From Prevotella sp. (lineage in GTDB: Bacteria; Bacteroidota; Bacteroidia; Bacteroidales; Bacteroidaceae), in assembly GCA_016291085.1 (NCBI GenBank), contig JAEEVW010000029.1:1-47599 (forward strand): a stretch of 47,599 nt of DNA, in the 5' to 3' direction. The stretch's first letter is position 1. Every line of letters begins with the position of its first letter. Below the pieces are notes generated by a model. The model did no database searches, had not been told where the DNA came from, and saw nothing but the letters and a program-made list of their open reading frames with translations. The position numbers and the translations under genes are program-made. Positions 18,379 to 27,569 of this stretch are shown one piece after another.

Positions 18379-19872
18379 ATGAGACGCAGCGTATTATTAT
18401 TTATTTCTTATTTTATATTTAGCCTCGTAGAGGCGCAAGTCAACCTGCCCAGTTTCTTCAGCGACAACATGGTGCTGCAGCAGCAGACAGAGTGTAACAT
18501 CTGGGGAACGGCGGACAAGGGCAAGTCGGTGGTGGTCATCACCTCGTGGGACAAGAAGTCGTATTCGGCGATGGTCGATGAAAACGGCGAATTCCTGGTG
18601 AAAGTGAAGACCCCCAAGGCTGGTGGACCTTACGACATCACGTTCGCCATTGCTACACCCAGCAAGCCCAATGCTGCGACATCAGGAATGGCCTATGACT
18701 GCACCCTTCATAACGTGATGATTGGCGAGGTATGGATATGCTCTGGTCAGTCGAACATGGAGATGCAGATGAAGGGTTTTAAGCAACAACCTGTTGAGGG
18801 AACGACAGAAGAACTCATGCGTTGTAAGGACGACCAGTTGCGTCTCTTTACTGTAAAGCGTCACGCCTCGCTGACGCCTGAAAACGATGTGACGGGCCAG
18901 TGGAGCGAGGCTAATAGTGCCAGTGTGCGCGACTTCTCTGCCACAGCTTATTATTTCGGGCGAGCCCTGCGTACTGCTTTAGGCGTTCCTGTAGGACTGA
19001 TTTCTACTTCGTGGGGAGGTTCTGCCTGTGAGGCTTGGATGAAGGCAGAATGGCTGAAGGCCTTCCCAAAGGTAAAGCAGACCATTACGGAGGAGGATGT
19101 AAAAAAATTGCAGCAACGTTGTCCAACGGCTCTCTTCAATGGACAACTCTCGCCACTTATCGGCTATGGCATGCGTGGTGCTATCTGGTATCAGGGCGAG
19201 GATAACGTGCCTCGCTATGACTACTATGCAGAACTTCTGAAGACGATGGTCGAAGGTTGGCGCGCAGAATGGAAACAGGGCGATTTTCCTTTCTACTACT
19301 GTCAGATAGCCCCTTATGACTATAGTCTTATTCAGTGGGAAGGCAGTCAGTATTTGCGTGAACAACAGATGAAGGCAGAAGCGATGATTCCCAATGCCCG
19401 TATGGCTGTCTTGATGGATGCAGGCTTGGAGTATGGCATCCACCCACGTAAGAAGCGCCAGGCTGGCGAGCGCTTGGCCTTGTTAGCACTAAGCAATACC
19501 TACGATGTGAAGGGGTTGCCAGACTTTGCTATTTATAAAGAGGTGGAATTCAAGAACGATACGGCAGTCATTGCTTTTGACCGCTCGAAGGAATGGGTCT
19601 ATTTCGAACATGGTCCTCGCAGCAACAACTTCGAGGTGGCTGGCGAAGATCGTGTTTTCCATCCTGCTGAGGCTTGGGTGTCGCGCAATCGGGTCTATGT
19701 GAAAAGCAATGAGGTGAAAAAGCCTGTTGCCGTGCGTTATGCCTGGCGTGACTGGGCAGAGGGCGACCTGATGCACGATGGTTTGCCTGTCAGTTCATTC
19801 CGTACAGACAACTGGGAACCCACCAAGAATGCTGTTTCGCAAGAAACGGGCGATTATAATAACCCTAAATAA
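18379..19872 (+). CDS. Sialate O-acetylesterase-like carbohydrate esterase (SGNH fold)
   Basis: This 497-residue secreted esterase has a short signal peptide (MRRSVLLFISYFIFSLVEAQ). The block GEVWICSGQSNMEMQ puts the nucleophile at Ser125, and MDAGLEYGIHPRKK supplies Asp347 and His355, the pattern of the sialate O-acetylesterase family. In plant-polysaccharide loci such enzymes remove acetyl groups from pectin or hemicellulose, so despite the family name the substrate here is probably a plant glycan. It sits between GH106 and GH2 in the same orientation with gaps of 20 and 10 nt. Its signal peptide resembles that of the next gene at DNA level (TTATTTCTTATTTTATATTTAG), suggesting local duplication or conversion. 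Confidence 0.88.
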   Translation: MRRSVLLFISYFIFSLVEAQVNLPSFFSDNMVLQQQTECNIWGTADKGKSVVVITSWDKKSYSAMVDENGEFLVKVKTPKAGGPYDITFAIATPSKPNAATSGMAYDCTLHNVMIGEVWICSGQSNMEMQMKGFKQQPVEGTTEELMRCKDDQLRLFTVKRHASLTPENDVTGQWSEANSASVRDFSATAYYFGRALRTALGVPVGLISTSWGGSACEAWMKAEWLKAFPKVKQTITEEDVKKLQQRCPTALFNGQLSPLIGYGMRGAIWYQGEDNVPRYDYYAELLKTMVEGWRAEWKQGDFPFYYCQIAPYDYSLIQWEGSQYLREQQMKAEAMIPNARMAVLMDAGLEYGIHPRKKRQAGERLALLALSNTYDVKGLPDFAIYKEVEFKNDTAVIAFDRSKEWVYFEHGPRSNNFEVAGEDRVFHPAEAWVSRNRVYVKSNEVKKPVAVRYAWRDWAEGDLMHDGLPVSSFRTDNWEPTKNAVSQETGDYNNPK

Positions 19873-19882
19873 TTAACAGTCT

Positions 19883-22549
19883 ATGCGTCGCATCGTCTTA
19901 TTTGTTATTTCTTATTTTATATTTAGCCATGTTGTGGCACAAACTTCTGTTGCTGGTCTGTTTCCTTTGGACAACAGTGGTCGTCTGGTATGGAATTTCA
20001 ATGCTGGTTGGCGTTTCCATTTGGGCGATGTGGCTGGTGCTGAGGCGAAGGACTTCAATGACCAATCGTGGGAGGTTGTCTCTACACCTCATACTGTTCA
20101 ACTGATGCCTGCTGAGGCCAGCGGCTGTCGTAACTATCAAGGCATTGCGTGGTATCGAAAGCACTTCCGTCTGCCCAAGGAGTGTGCAGGTCGTGATGTC
20201 ACCCTGCATTTCGAGGCCATCATGGGCAAACAGACCATCTATGTGAACGGAAAGAAGGTCAAGGACTACGAGGGAGGCTATCTGCCCATCACCATCCCGC
20301 TTGCTGGTTGTTCTGTGGGCGACGATTTTGTCGTCGCCATTAAAGCCGACAACAGCGACGACAAGAGCTACCCACCAGGCAAGAAGCAGATGACGCTCGA
20401 CTTTGCCTATCATGGAGGCATCTATCGCGACGTGTGGCTCATAGCTAAAAACAAGGTGGCCATCACAGATGCCCTCGAAGAAAATAAGGTGGCTGGTGGG
20501 GGCATCTTTGTGCATTATGCCAACATCAGCGAGAAGAGCGCTGAGGTCTTCGTCAATACAGAGATCAGGAACAACGACACCCGTCCTCGCATCATCACTG
20601 TTGAGAACTCCCTTGTCCAGTCTGTTGCGACTCAGTCGCAACACACCAAACTGAAGTTGGGTCCTGGCGAGACCCACACCGTCATCCAGCGCTTCCTCGT
20701 TAAGAACCCCAAGCTGTGGTCGCCAGAATCACCCTATCTTTATGATATTGCCACCCGAATTAAGGAAGGAAAGAACAGCCTTGATGGTGGCATTACCCGT
20801 ATTGGTATTCGTTCCTTCGAGTTCAGACCCACCCCCCAACCCCTCCCTATAAAGGAGGGGAGTGGTTACTCCAAAGGAAATGAGTCCGCACAAAAACAAT
20901 TCACTCCCCTCCATAATAGGGAGGGGCAAGGGGGAGGGTCTTCTGGCTTCTACCTCAATGGCAAGCGTTACCACCAACTGGTTGGTGCCAATCGCCATCA
21001 GGACTTTGCCTATGTGGGCAATGCCCTGCCTAACTCGCAACAATGGCGTGACGCTAAGCGACTGCGCGATGCGGGCTTTACCATCATCCGTACGGCCCAC
21101 TATCCACAAGACCCTTCGTTTATGGATGCCTGCGATGAAATGGGGCTTTTTGTCATTGTCGCCACGCCTGGTTGGCAGTATTGGAACAAGGACAAAGGCT
21201 GGGACGAGAAGGTGCACGAGAACACGCGCAACATCATCCGTCGCGACAGAAATCACCCCAGTGTACTGATGTGGGAACCCATCTTGAACGAGACACGCTA
21301 TCCTGAGGAGTTTGCCTTGAAGGCACTCCAGATAACGAAGGACGAGTACCCCTATCCTTATCGCCCTGTCGCTGCAGCCGATGTGCACAGTGCTGGTGTG
21401 AAGGACCATTACGACGTGGTATATGGTTGGCCTGGCGACGATTTCAAGGATGACAAGCCTCGTCAGTGTATCTTTACTCGCGAGTTTGGCGAATTGGTAG
21501 ATGACTGGTATGCTCACAACAACCTGAATCGTGCCTCGCGTTCGTGGGGTGAGCGTCCCATGTTGACGCAGGCCCTCTCGCTCTATAAGAGCACTTGCGA
21601 GCTCTTTCAGACCACAGGACAGTTTATTGGCGGTTGTCAGTGGCACCCCTTCGATCATCAGCGTGGCTATCATCCTGACCCCTATTGGGGAGGAATCTAT
21701 GACGCCTTCCGTCAGAAGAAGACGGCCTTCGATATGTTTGCTGCCGTTCTCCACTCACCTCTCACCTCTTACCACTCACCTATAGTAAGCATTGCCCACG
21801 AGATGACGCAGTTCTCTGAAAAAGACGTCACCATTTTCTCTAATTGCGATAGTGTTCGCTTGACGATGTATGGTGGTGAGCACTGTTGGACACAACCAGT
21901 AGAGAAAGGCCTTGTGGTCTTTAAGGATGCCTGGGATTTCTTTGAGGCTCGAAACTATAGCTACACTCAGCGCAATTGGCAAAGTGTGAAAATGGTGGCA
22001 GAGGGTATCATTGATGGAAAGGTAGTTTGTCAAGAAGAGAAGATGCCATCGCGCAGAAGCACCAAACTGCGTTTGCGTGTTGATGAAATGGGTAAGCAAC
22101 TCGTGGCTGACGGAAGTGACTTTGTCGTTGTCGTATGCGAGGTGACTGATGACTTAGGCCACGTGCGTCGTCTGGCCAAAGAGAATGTCGTCTTTACTGT
22201 CGAGGGTGAGGGTGAAATTATTGGCGACGCCTCCATCAATGCTAATCCGCGTGCTGTGGAGTGGGGAAGTGCTCCTGTGCTTATCCGAAGTACCCGACAG
22301 GCAGGAAAGATTAAGATTCGAGCTGAGGTACAATTCCCTGGCACCCATGCGCCCACCCCAGCAGAGCTGGAGATAGAGAGTGTTCCTTACGAGGTGCCGA
22401 TGTGTTTGGCTAGTGATTCTAGTAATACTAGTAAAACTAGTACAACTAGCAGGACAAGTAATAGTAGTCCCACGCTCACTGAGGCAGAGAAAAACAAGCT
22501 CTTACAAGAGGTTGAAGCCCAGCAGGCAGACTTTGGGATACAAAAATAA
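19883..22549 (+). CDS. Glycoside hydrolase family 2 protein, second copy
   Basis: This 888-residue secreted enzyme has the GH2 sugar-binding domain (WRFHLGD, YQGIAWYRKHF), an immunoglobulin-like domain, a TIM barrel, and a C-terminal extension of about 250 residues with further beta-sandwich segments. The probable acid/base is Glu470 in WEPILNE, and the nucleophile is Glu534 in REFGE. It differs clearly from the GH2 at 12430 and is shorter. Three repeat types are translated inside it: a GC-rich inverted repeat at 20830-20938 (residues about 316-352), a heptad array at 21754-21781, and a 9-bp array at 22410-22463 that makes a Thr-Ser linker before the C-terminus. It is the last gene of the operon, followed by a strong terminator. 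Confidence 0.9.
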   Translation: MRRIVLFVISYFIFSHVVAQTSVAGLFPLDNSGRLVWNFNAGWRFHLGDVAGAEAKDFNDQSWEVVSTPHTVQLMPAEASGCRNYQGIAWYRKHFRLPKECAGRDVTLHFEAIMGKQTIYVNGKKVKDYEGGYLPITIPLAGCSVGDDFVVAIKADNSDDKSYPPGKKQMTLDFAYHGGIYRDVWLIAKNKVAITDALEENKVAGGGIFVHYANISEKSAEVFVNTEIRNNDTRPRIITVENSLVQSVATQSQHTKLKLGPGETHTVIQRFLVKNPKLWSPESPYLYDIATRIKEGKNSLDGGITRIGIRSFEFRPTPQPLPIKEGSGYSKGNESAQKQFTPLHNREGQGGGSSGFYLNGKRYHQLVGANRHQDFAYVGNALPNSQQWRDAKRLRDAGFTIIRTAHYPQDPSFMDACDEMGLFVIVATPGWQYWNKDKGWDEKVHENTRNIIRRDRNHPSVLMWEPILNETRYPEEFALKALQITKDEYPYPYRPVAAADVHSAGVKDHYDVVYGWPGDDFKDDKPRQCIFTREFGELVDDWYAHNNLNRASRSWGERPMLTQALSLYKSTCELFQTTGQFIGGCQWHPFDHQRGYHPDPYWGGIYDAFRQKKTAFDMFAAVLHSPLTSYHSPIVSIAHEMTQFSEKDVTIFSNCDSVRLTMYGGEHCWTQPVEKGLVVFKDAWDFFEARNYSYTQRNWQSVKMVAEGIIDGKVVCQEEKMPSRRSTKLRLRVDEMGKQLVADGSDFVVVVCEVTDDLGHVRRLAKENVVFTVEGEGEIIGDASINANPRAVEWGSAPVLIRSTRQAGKIKIRAEVQFPGTHAPTPAELEIESVPYEVPMCLASDSSNTSKTSTTSRTSNSSPTLTEAEKNKLLQEVEAQQADFGIQK
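20830..20938 (+). repeat. GC-rich inverted repeat inserted in frame in the GH2 gene
   Basis: Two compound hairpins face each other: CCCCTCC/GGAGGGG at 20840-20860, and CCCCTCC with GGGAGGGG at 20906-20926. The outer flanks (20832-20863 and 20902-20937) are also largely complementary. The piece encodes PTPQPLPIKEGSG and later HNREGQGGG, which does not resemble GH2 sequence and interrupts it between the strand FEFR and GFYLNGKRY. Confidence 0.9.
21754..21781 (+). repeat. In-frame heptad array (CTCACCT) inside the GH2 gene
   Basis: The units are CTCACCT, CTCACCT, CTTACCA and CTCACCT. They are the inverse of the AGGTGAG arrays in sufD and rnhB, with the divergent unit in the matching position. 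Confidence 0.88.
22410..22463 (+). repeat. Nine-bp array (CTAGTNNNA) at the 3' end of the GH2 gene
   Basis: Six consecutive 9-bp units share the core CTAGT. They encode a Ser/Thr-rich linker (SNTSKTSTTSRTSNSS). The same core with the same period, in another reading frame, encodes the signal peptide at 31489-31533. Confidence 0.88.
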
Positions 22550-22552
22550 AAC

Positions 22553-22579
22553 GAAAAACCAAAATTAATTTGGTTTTTC
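22553..22579 (+). terminator. Rho-independent terminator after the GH2-GH106-esterase-GH2 operon
   Basis: GAAAAACCAAA (22553-22563) pairs perfectly with TTTGGTTTTTC (22569-22579) around the loop ATTAA. The T-run is within the 3' arm, so it can work in both directions. Confidence 0.8.
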
Positions 22580-22633
22580 ATTCGATTTGGTCAACTTTCT
22601 CACGCTCAGAAATGAAAATTCATTCTCATTTCT

Positions 22634-22664
22634 TTCGCTTAATCGAAATTTTGCACTACCTTTG
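22634..22664 (+). promoter_or_regulatory. Probable promoter of the thioredoxin-fold lipoprotein gene
   Basis: TACCTTTG at 22657-22664 fits the -7 consensus. The -33 position has only TTC at 22634-22636. Upstream, AGAAATGA and TCATTTCT form an inverted repeat, and TTCGATT and AATCGAA enclose it, which could be an operator. That last point is speculative. Confidence 0.55.
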
Positions 22665-22687
22665 CAGGCAAAAATAAAAGAATGACG

Positions 22688-23830
22688 ATGAAGAAATATG
22701 TAATAGCCGCTTTGGTGGCCTTGACATTGGCCTCGTGCGGAGAGAAAAAGTTTCATGTAGAAGGTAACATTACCAATGCCCAAGACTCTGTGCTCTACTT
22801 CGAGAACATTGCGTTGACGGGCATAGAAAAGCTGGATTCTGTTAAGTTGGGCGAAGACGGTTCGTTTAGTTTCAGCGGTGCCCAGACAGAGGCTCCTGAA
22901 TTCTATCGCCTGCGTATTCACGACCAGATTATCTCGCTGTCTATTGACTCTACGGAGACAGTAACCATTAAGGCCGCTTATCCGCAGATGGCTTCACAGT
23001 ATGAGGTCAGCGGTTCTGACAACTGTGAGAAAATCAAGGAACTGGCTTTGTTGCAGATGGCCCTTCAGCAGAAAGCCATCAAGGTGAGTCGCGACGAGAC
23101 TTTGAATGTCGACCAGGTGAACGATAGCATCCTATCGTTGATACAAGCCTACAAGCAGGACGTGAAGGCCCGTTATATCTTCGCACATCCTGACAAGGCC
23201 TATTCCTATTTCGCCTTGTTTCAGACACTAGGTAATTCCCTGCTCTTCAATCCGCGTACAGATCGCGACGACATCAAGGCCTTTGCCGCTGTAGCCACCA
23301 GTTGGGATACTTATTGGCCAATGGCTGAACGTGGTGCTAACTTGCACAATATTGCCATCGAGGGTATGAAGAACGTGCGTATTGCCGATGCTGAGAACAG
23401 TCGTACCATTGACGCCTCAAAAGTGAAGGAGGCTGGACTCATCGACATTGCTCTGCGTGACAACAAGGGACAGATGCGTCACTTGACAGAATTGAAGGGT
23501 AAGGTAGTGCTGCTCGACTTCCATGTGTTTGCTATGGACGAATCGCCAGCTCGTATCCTGCTGTTGCGTGAACTGTATAACAAGTACCACGCTCAAGGCC
23601 TGGAAATCTATCAGGTCAGTCTCGATGGTGATGAGCACTTCTGGAAACAGCAGACTGCTGCCCTGCCTTGGATTAGCGTCCGTGAAGAGAAGGGGGTTAG
23701 TTCTTCGACACTGACAATCTATAATGTGCAGGGTGTGCCTGAGTTCTTCCTCATTGATCGCGGCAACAACATCGTAGGACGTTCGCAGACCATCAAGGAT
23801 GTAGAACAGTCTATCAAGTCCCTGTTGTAA
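22688..23830 (+). CDS. Thioredoxin-fold (TlpA/AhpC-like) lipoprotein lacking the CxxC motif
   Basis: This 380-residue protein starts with MKKYVIAALVALTLASC, a lipoprotein signal ending at Cys17; a start at 22682 adds two residues. The N-terminal half resembles the DUF4369-type beta domain that precedes thioredoxin domains in Bacteroidota (HVEGNITNAQDSVLYFENIALTG). The C-terminal half is a thioredoxin fold (LTELKGKVVLLDFHVFAMDESPA... IYNVQGVPEFFLIDRGNNIVGR). The expected WCxxC is replaced around residues 282-285 by AMDE, so no redox-active cysteine pair exists. It may act as a chaperone or binding protein rather than a disulfide reductase. It is followed 6 nt later by ung, so they may be co-transcribed. 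Confidence 0.85.
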   Translation: MKKYVIAALVALTLASCGEKKFHVEGNITNAQDSVLYFENIALTGIEKLDSVKLGEDGSFSFSGAQTEAPEFYRLRIHDQIISLSIDSTETVTIKAAYPQMASQYEVSGSDNCEKIKELALLQMALQQKAIKVSRDETLNVDQVNDSILSLIQAYKQDVKARYIFAHPDKAYSYFALFQTLGNSLLFNPRTDRDDIKAFAAVATSWDTYWPMAERGANLHNIAIEGMKNVRIADAENSRTIDASKVKEAGLIDIALRDNKGQMRHLTELKGKVVLLDFHVFAMDESPARILLLRELYNKYHAQGLEIYQVSLDGDEHFWKQQTAALPWISVREEKGVSSSTLTIYNVQGVPEFFLIDRGNNIVGRSQTIKDVEQSIKSLL

Positions 23831-23836
23831 AGTTGT

Positions 23837-24502
23837 ATGAACGTTCAGATAGAGCCTACGTGGAAGGAACACCTGCAGGGCGAGTTCGAGAAACCTTATT
23901 TTGCCCAGCTCGTCCAGTCTGTTCGCCAAGAATATTCGGCAGGAACGTGCTATCCTCCTGGCAAACTGATCTTCAATGCCTTCAACTTGTGTCCGTTTGA
24001 TCAGGTGAAGGTGGTTATTATCGGACAGGATCCCTATCACGAACCAGGACAGGCTCATGGACTGAGTTTTTCCGTTCAGGACGGGGTAATGTTTCCTCCT
24101 TCCTTGCAAAACATTTTCAAGGAAATCCACGACGATCTAGGTACACCGATTCCCACAACAGGTAATCTGACGCGATGGGCTGAACAGGGAGTGCTGTTGC
24201 TCAACGCCACGCTGACCGTTCGTGCCCACATGGCGAATAGTCACTCGGCACTGGGTTGGCAGAAATTTACGGATGCTGCTATTCAGGCTTTGGCCCAGCA
24301 TCGCCAGCATTTGGTATATCTGTTGTGGGGAGGCTATGCCCGTTCGAAGGCCTATATGATTGACAAGCAAAACAACCTCGTTTTGGAATCTGTACATCCA
24401 TCACCACTCAGCGCTAATCGCGGAGGCTGGTTTGGTCAGCATCAGTTCTCGCGTTGCAATGCCTATCTACAGCAAAATGGCTTGTCGCCAATTAATTGGT
24501 AA
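23837..24502 (+). CDS. ung: Uracil-DNA glycosylase, family 1
   Basis: This 221-residue enzyme removes uracil from DNA at the start of base-excision repair. GQDPYHEPGQAHGLSFSV contains the catalytic Asp65. The C-terminal HPSPLSANRGGWFG contains His187, the same number as in E. coli Ung. LLWGGYARSK matches the family uracil-binding loop. Length and motifs are complete. Confidence 0.97.
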   Translation: MNVQIEPTWKEHLQGEFEKPYFAQLVQSVRQEYSAGTCYPPGKLIFNAFNLCPFDQVKVVIIGQDPYHEPGQAHGLSFSVQDGVMFPPSLQNIFKEIHDDLGTPIPTTGNLTRWAEQGVLLLNATLTVRAHMANSHSALGWQKFTDAAIQALAQHRQHLVYLLWGGYARSKAYMIDKQNNLVLESVHPSPLSANRGGWFGQHQFSRCNAYLQQNGLSPINW

Positions 24503-24541
24503 TATCGAAATATCGTCATAACGGTATAACGTAATAACGAA
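24502..24541 (+). repeat. Eight-bp tract (ATAACGNN)x5 between ung and the DUF3109 gene
   Basis: The units are ATATCGAA, ATATCGTC, ATAACGGT, ATAACGTA and ATAACGAA. They run from the ung stop to 7 nt before the next start at 24549. Confidence 0.82.
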
Positions 24542-24548
24542 GATAACA

Positions 24549-25145
24549 ATGCAAATTCCCCCTATTCTTGAAGTCGGAGGCATCCTGATTTCCTCAGAGA
24601 TACTGACTGAGTACTTCTGTTGCGACTACGAGAAGTGCAAGGGCATCTGTTGTGTGGAAGGCGATGCGGGTGCCCCTGTGACAATGGAGGAGATTGCTGC
24701 GATTGAGGAGTCGCTGGATATTGTCTGGCCCGACCTTTCTGCTTCTGCCCAAAGTGTTATCGACAAGCAAGGCGTGGCTTATTCCGACAAGGACGGTGAT
24801 CTGGTAACAAGTATCGTGCGAGGCAAAGACTGTGTGTTTACCTGCTATGAGGACGATAACTGCCTCTGTGCGTTGGAAAAGGCTTTCCGCAATGGCCAGA
24901 CCACATTCTGCAAACCGATCAGTTGTGCCCTTTATCCCATTCGTGAGAAGAACTTTGGGAATGGTCTCATAGGTCTGAATTATAATCGCTGGGCAGTTTG
25001 CAAGGATGCTGTTGAAAAAGGGAAAGCATTGCGCCTTCCCGTATATCAGTTCTTAAAGGAACCTCTTATCCGCCGTTTTGGTCAGGCTTGGTATGAGGAA
25101 CTCTGTGAGGTTGCAGAACAGCTGCTGTCTGCAGAGAACAAGTAG
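24549..25145 (+). CDS. DUF3109 family cysteine-rich protein
   Basis: This 198-residue cytoplasmic protein matches the DUF3109 family, common in Bacteroidota. It has a cysteine cluster near the N-terminus (FCCDYEKCKGICC) and further cysteines at KDCVFTCYEDDNCLC and CKPISCALYP, which suggests bound metal or an Fe-S centre. The function of the family is unknown to me. The gene overlaps nothing, and its stop is one base from the stop of the convergent GH95 gene. Confidence 0.85.
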   Translation: MQIPPILEVGGILISSEILTEYFCCDYEKCKGICCVEGDAGAPVTMEEIAAIEESLDIVWPDLSASAQSVIDKQGVAYSDKDGDLVTSIVRGKDCVFTCYEDDNCLCALEKAFRNGQTTFCKPISCALYPIREKNFGNGLIGLNYNRWAVCKDAVEKGKALRLPVYQFLKEPLIRRFGQAWYEELCEVAEQLLSAENK

Positions 25146-25146
25146 C

Positions 25147-27522
25147 TTACCACGTTTTGACGGGTAGGGTCTGCCCTGCTTTTAACTTGAGGGTTTTGTG
25201 CTGGCCATTATATAATAAGGTAACGGTACCAGCATGTTTGGCTTTGATGCTGGCTGAGCGTACATTGCCGCCTTTCCACTTGAAGCTTACCTCATAGCCT
25301 CCGCGGGCACAGAGTCCCGAGACGGCTCCCTCGTCCCATTCTTTGGGACAAGCGGGCAACAGTTCTATGATGGCTGTTCGCTTTTGACCCTTCGCTGTTA
25401 GCAATTGACTCTGCATCAGCATTTCGCAAACACCTGCCGTACCTCCGAAGTTGCCGTCAATCTGGAAAGGTGGATGGGCATCAAAAAGATTCGGATAGGT
25501 ACCACCTCCGTTACTGTAATTGGGGGCTTTGTTTCCTTCTGGTGCCACAGCAGTGAGAAGTTTGCGATAAATCTGATAAGCCTTTTCACCGTTATGAAGT
25601 CGTGCCCATAGGTTAATGCGCCAACCCGTACTCCAGCCTGTCGTCTCGTCACCCTTTTGGATGAGAGTTTGTTCGCAGGCGGCAGCCAATTTTTCACTAT
25701 TAACTATTCCCTTTTCACTTGATATATGATGCCCTGGGTAGAGCCCTATCAGGTGTGACTGGTGACGATGATGTGGATCGCGGTCCTGCCAGTCGTAATA
25801 CCATTCGTTGAGGTCGCCCTCCTTGCCGATGGTGTAGGGGCGTAGGCGGTTTAAGGCCGTTTTATATGTGGCGATGTTATCGCCACACACGGAACCGGCA
25901 GCACAGACATTCAGCAGCAGTTCGCGAATGATGGCCAAGTCGGCAGTGCCCCCATAGCATGTAACGCCATGATAGCCTTTATCTGTGATGTATTCATTTT
26001 CAGGCGATGTGCTGGGTGCTGTGATGAGTTCCGAGGGATTGTGCGGATTGGCAATGAGCCAGTCGAGGCAGAAGTCGGCAGCACCTTTCATCAGCGGATA
26101 AGCCACATTCTTTAGGTACTCCTTGTCTTGCGTAAACAGATAGCGCTCCCACAGCGTTTGCACCAACCAGGCACCTCCCATATTCCAACAACTCCACATA
26201 GGACTTTCCCTGTTTTCGCCTACGGGGTTTGTCATTGCCCACAGGTCACTGTTATGGCTGGCACACCATCCGTTATCAACACCGTAGAAGTGGTGAGCCG
26301 TATGGCGTCCGTTCTCTGCCAGCGCTCGGATGAAATCATCCAAGGGTTCAGCCATCTCAGCAAGGTTGGCTGTGAAGGCTGGCCAGTAGTTTTCCTCCAG
26401 ATTGATATTCATGGTGTAGTTGCCTCGCCAGGGGGACCAGAGTTGTGGTGCCCAGAGACCCTGTAGATTGGCTGGAACACCCTTGGTACGAGAGCAGGAA
26501 ATCAACAGGTAACGACCAAACTGAAAGTAGAGAGTTTCGAGATAGCGGTTGTTTGTGCCTTCTCGCAATAACTGGTCAGTAGGTATGTCCTGTTTGTCGT
26601 CGTAATACGACAAACCCAACAGCAGTTTCACGCGGTCGTAGTATTGCCGGTAGTCGGCGATATGGCGACGACGGAACTCGTCGTAACTCAGATTGCGGGT
26701 ATGCCAGATAGCGTCGGTGGCTTTCTCCAGATAGGGCGCGCCCTCCTTCACAGGATGCTTGTCATAGCCATTGAAACTGGTTTCGTTGACCAGATAGACA
26801 ACTGCTTCTTTCGCATTCGAGATGGTGAGGGTGGAGTCTTTGGTGTGGACAATACCGTCTGTGTTTACCTGTAGCATCGTACAGAAATGAATCGTCTCCA
26901 TCGGATCGCCTGTGGCGTGTCCTGTCATGGTGAGCTGGTTGTTGCTGCCCTTCACCTGGTGGGGCACCTGTGCCGTCATGACTATCTTGCAGTTGATGTC
27001 ACCCTTCAGTCGAATGGCGATAAGTTTATCTGGGTTCGAAGCATAATACTCTCGTGTGAAGGTCGTCCCGTTGCGAATAAAATGGTCGTTGACGAGGGCA
27101 CTGTCCAGATTCAATTCTCGACGATATTCACTGGTATTCCCCTTGTTTTCATCAATGATCAAGAGGGTGCCCAAGGGTTGATAGAACTCTGAGTTATGTC
27201 CTTCTACGTGCAGTTGCAGGGAGTCAGCACGGGCATAATCCTCGGCAAACAAGGCCTTGCGAATCTCAGGAATCCATTGGGCGGCTCCTGCTCCTTCCTG
27301 GTGGTCAACGGGTTTACCTGTCCAGAACGTGATGTCGTTCAGGTGGATGAGGCAGGTGTCGGCACCACCATATACCAATGCCCCTAACTTGCCATTGCCA
27401 ATGGGCAGCGACTCTTCAAAATAACGTGCTTCGTGGTTGTACATCAACCGCATGGCAGGCTGTGTCTGTGCCGCACTACTTAGTGTGGCCATCAGCGCGA
27501 GAATTGTTAGTAGTTTTTTCAT
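25147..27522 (-). CDS. Glycoside hydrolase family 95 protein (alpha-L-fucosidase/galactosidase)
   Basis: This 791-residue secreted enzyme has a signal peptide MKKLLTILALMATLSSAAQ. ATG 27522 is preferred over the TTG at 27534, which would overlap the promoter. The N-terminal beta-sandwich begins LPIGNGKLGALVYGG and LNDITFWTGKP. The helical barrel contains NINLEENYWPA and the block APSTSPENEY, which carries the expected catalytic glutamate. The family normally reads NINLQMNYWPA, so the two residues EE are a local variation. GH95 enzymes remove alpha-1,2-L-fucose or alpha-L-galactose from glycans, including pectins and xyloglucan. A FucP-like transporter follows on the same strand beyond the rubrerythrin gene, which fits fucose use. 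Confidence 0.92.
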   Translation of the reverse strand: MKKLLTILALMATLSSAAQTQPAMRLMYNHEARYFEESLPIGNGKLGALVYGGADTCLIHLNDITFWTGKPVDHQEGAGAAQWIPEIRKALFAEDYARADSLQLHVEGHNSEFYQPLGTLLIIDENKGNTSEYRRELNLDSALVNDHFIRNGTTFTREYYASNPDKLIAIRLKGDINCKIVMTAQVPHQVKGSNNQLTMTGHATGDPMETIHFCTMLQVNTDGIVHTKDSTLTISNAKEAVVYLVNETSFNGYDKHPVKEGAPYLEKATDAIWHTRNLSYDEFRRRHIADYRQYYDRVKLLLGLSYYDDKQDIPTDQLLREGTNNRYLETLYFQFGRYLLISCSRTKGVPANLQGLWAPQLWSPWRGNYTMNINLEENYWPAFTANLAEMAEPLDDFIRALAENGRHTAHHFYGVDNGWCASHNSDLWAMTNPVGENRESPMWSCWNMGGAWLVQTLWERYLFTQDKEYLKNVAYPLMKGAADFCLDWLIANPHNPSELITAPSTSPENEYITDKGYHGVTCYGGTADLAIIRELLLNVCAAGSVCGDNIATYKTALNRLRPYTIGKEGDLNEWYYDWQDRDPHHRHQSHLIGLYPGHHISSEKGIVNSEKLAAACEQTLIQKGDETTGWSTGWRINLWARLHNGEKAYQIYRKLLTAVAPEGNKAPNYSNGGGTYPNLFDAHPPFQIDGNFGGTAGVCEMLMQSQLLTAKGQKRTAIIELLPACPKEWDEGAVSGLCARGGYEVSFKWKGGNVRSASIKAKHAGTVTLLYNGQHKTLKLKAGQTLPVKTW

Positions 27523-27531
27523 ATCTGAGCA

Positions 27532-27562
27532 CAAAAGTACAAAAAAGCTGTCAAAAAGCCAA
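27532..27562 (-). promoter_or_regulatory. Promoter of the GH95 gene
   Basis: On the minus strand, TTG (27562-27560) is followed after 20 bases by TACTTTTG (27539-27532). The start codon is only about 9 nt beyond it, so the transcript should have almost no leader. Confidence 0.75.
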
Positions 27563-27569
27563 AAAATAC

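Noticed and set aside
20729..21754. Minus-strand open frame of 341 codons opposite the second GH2 gene
   Set aside because: It is a shadow of the GH2 frame; the GH2 catalytic motifs on the plus strand settle the coding strand.
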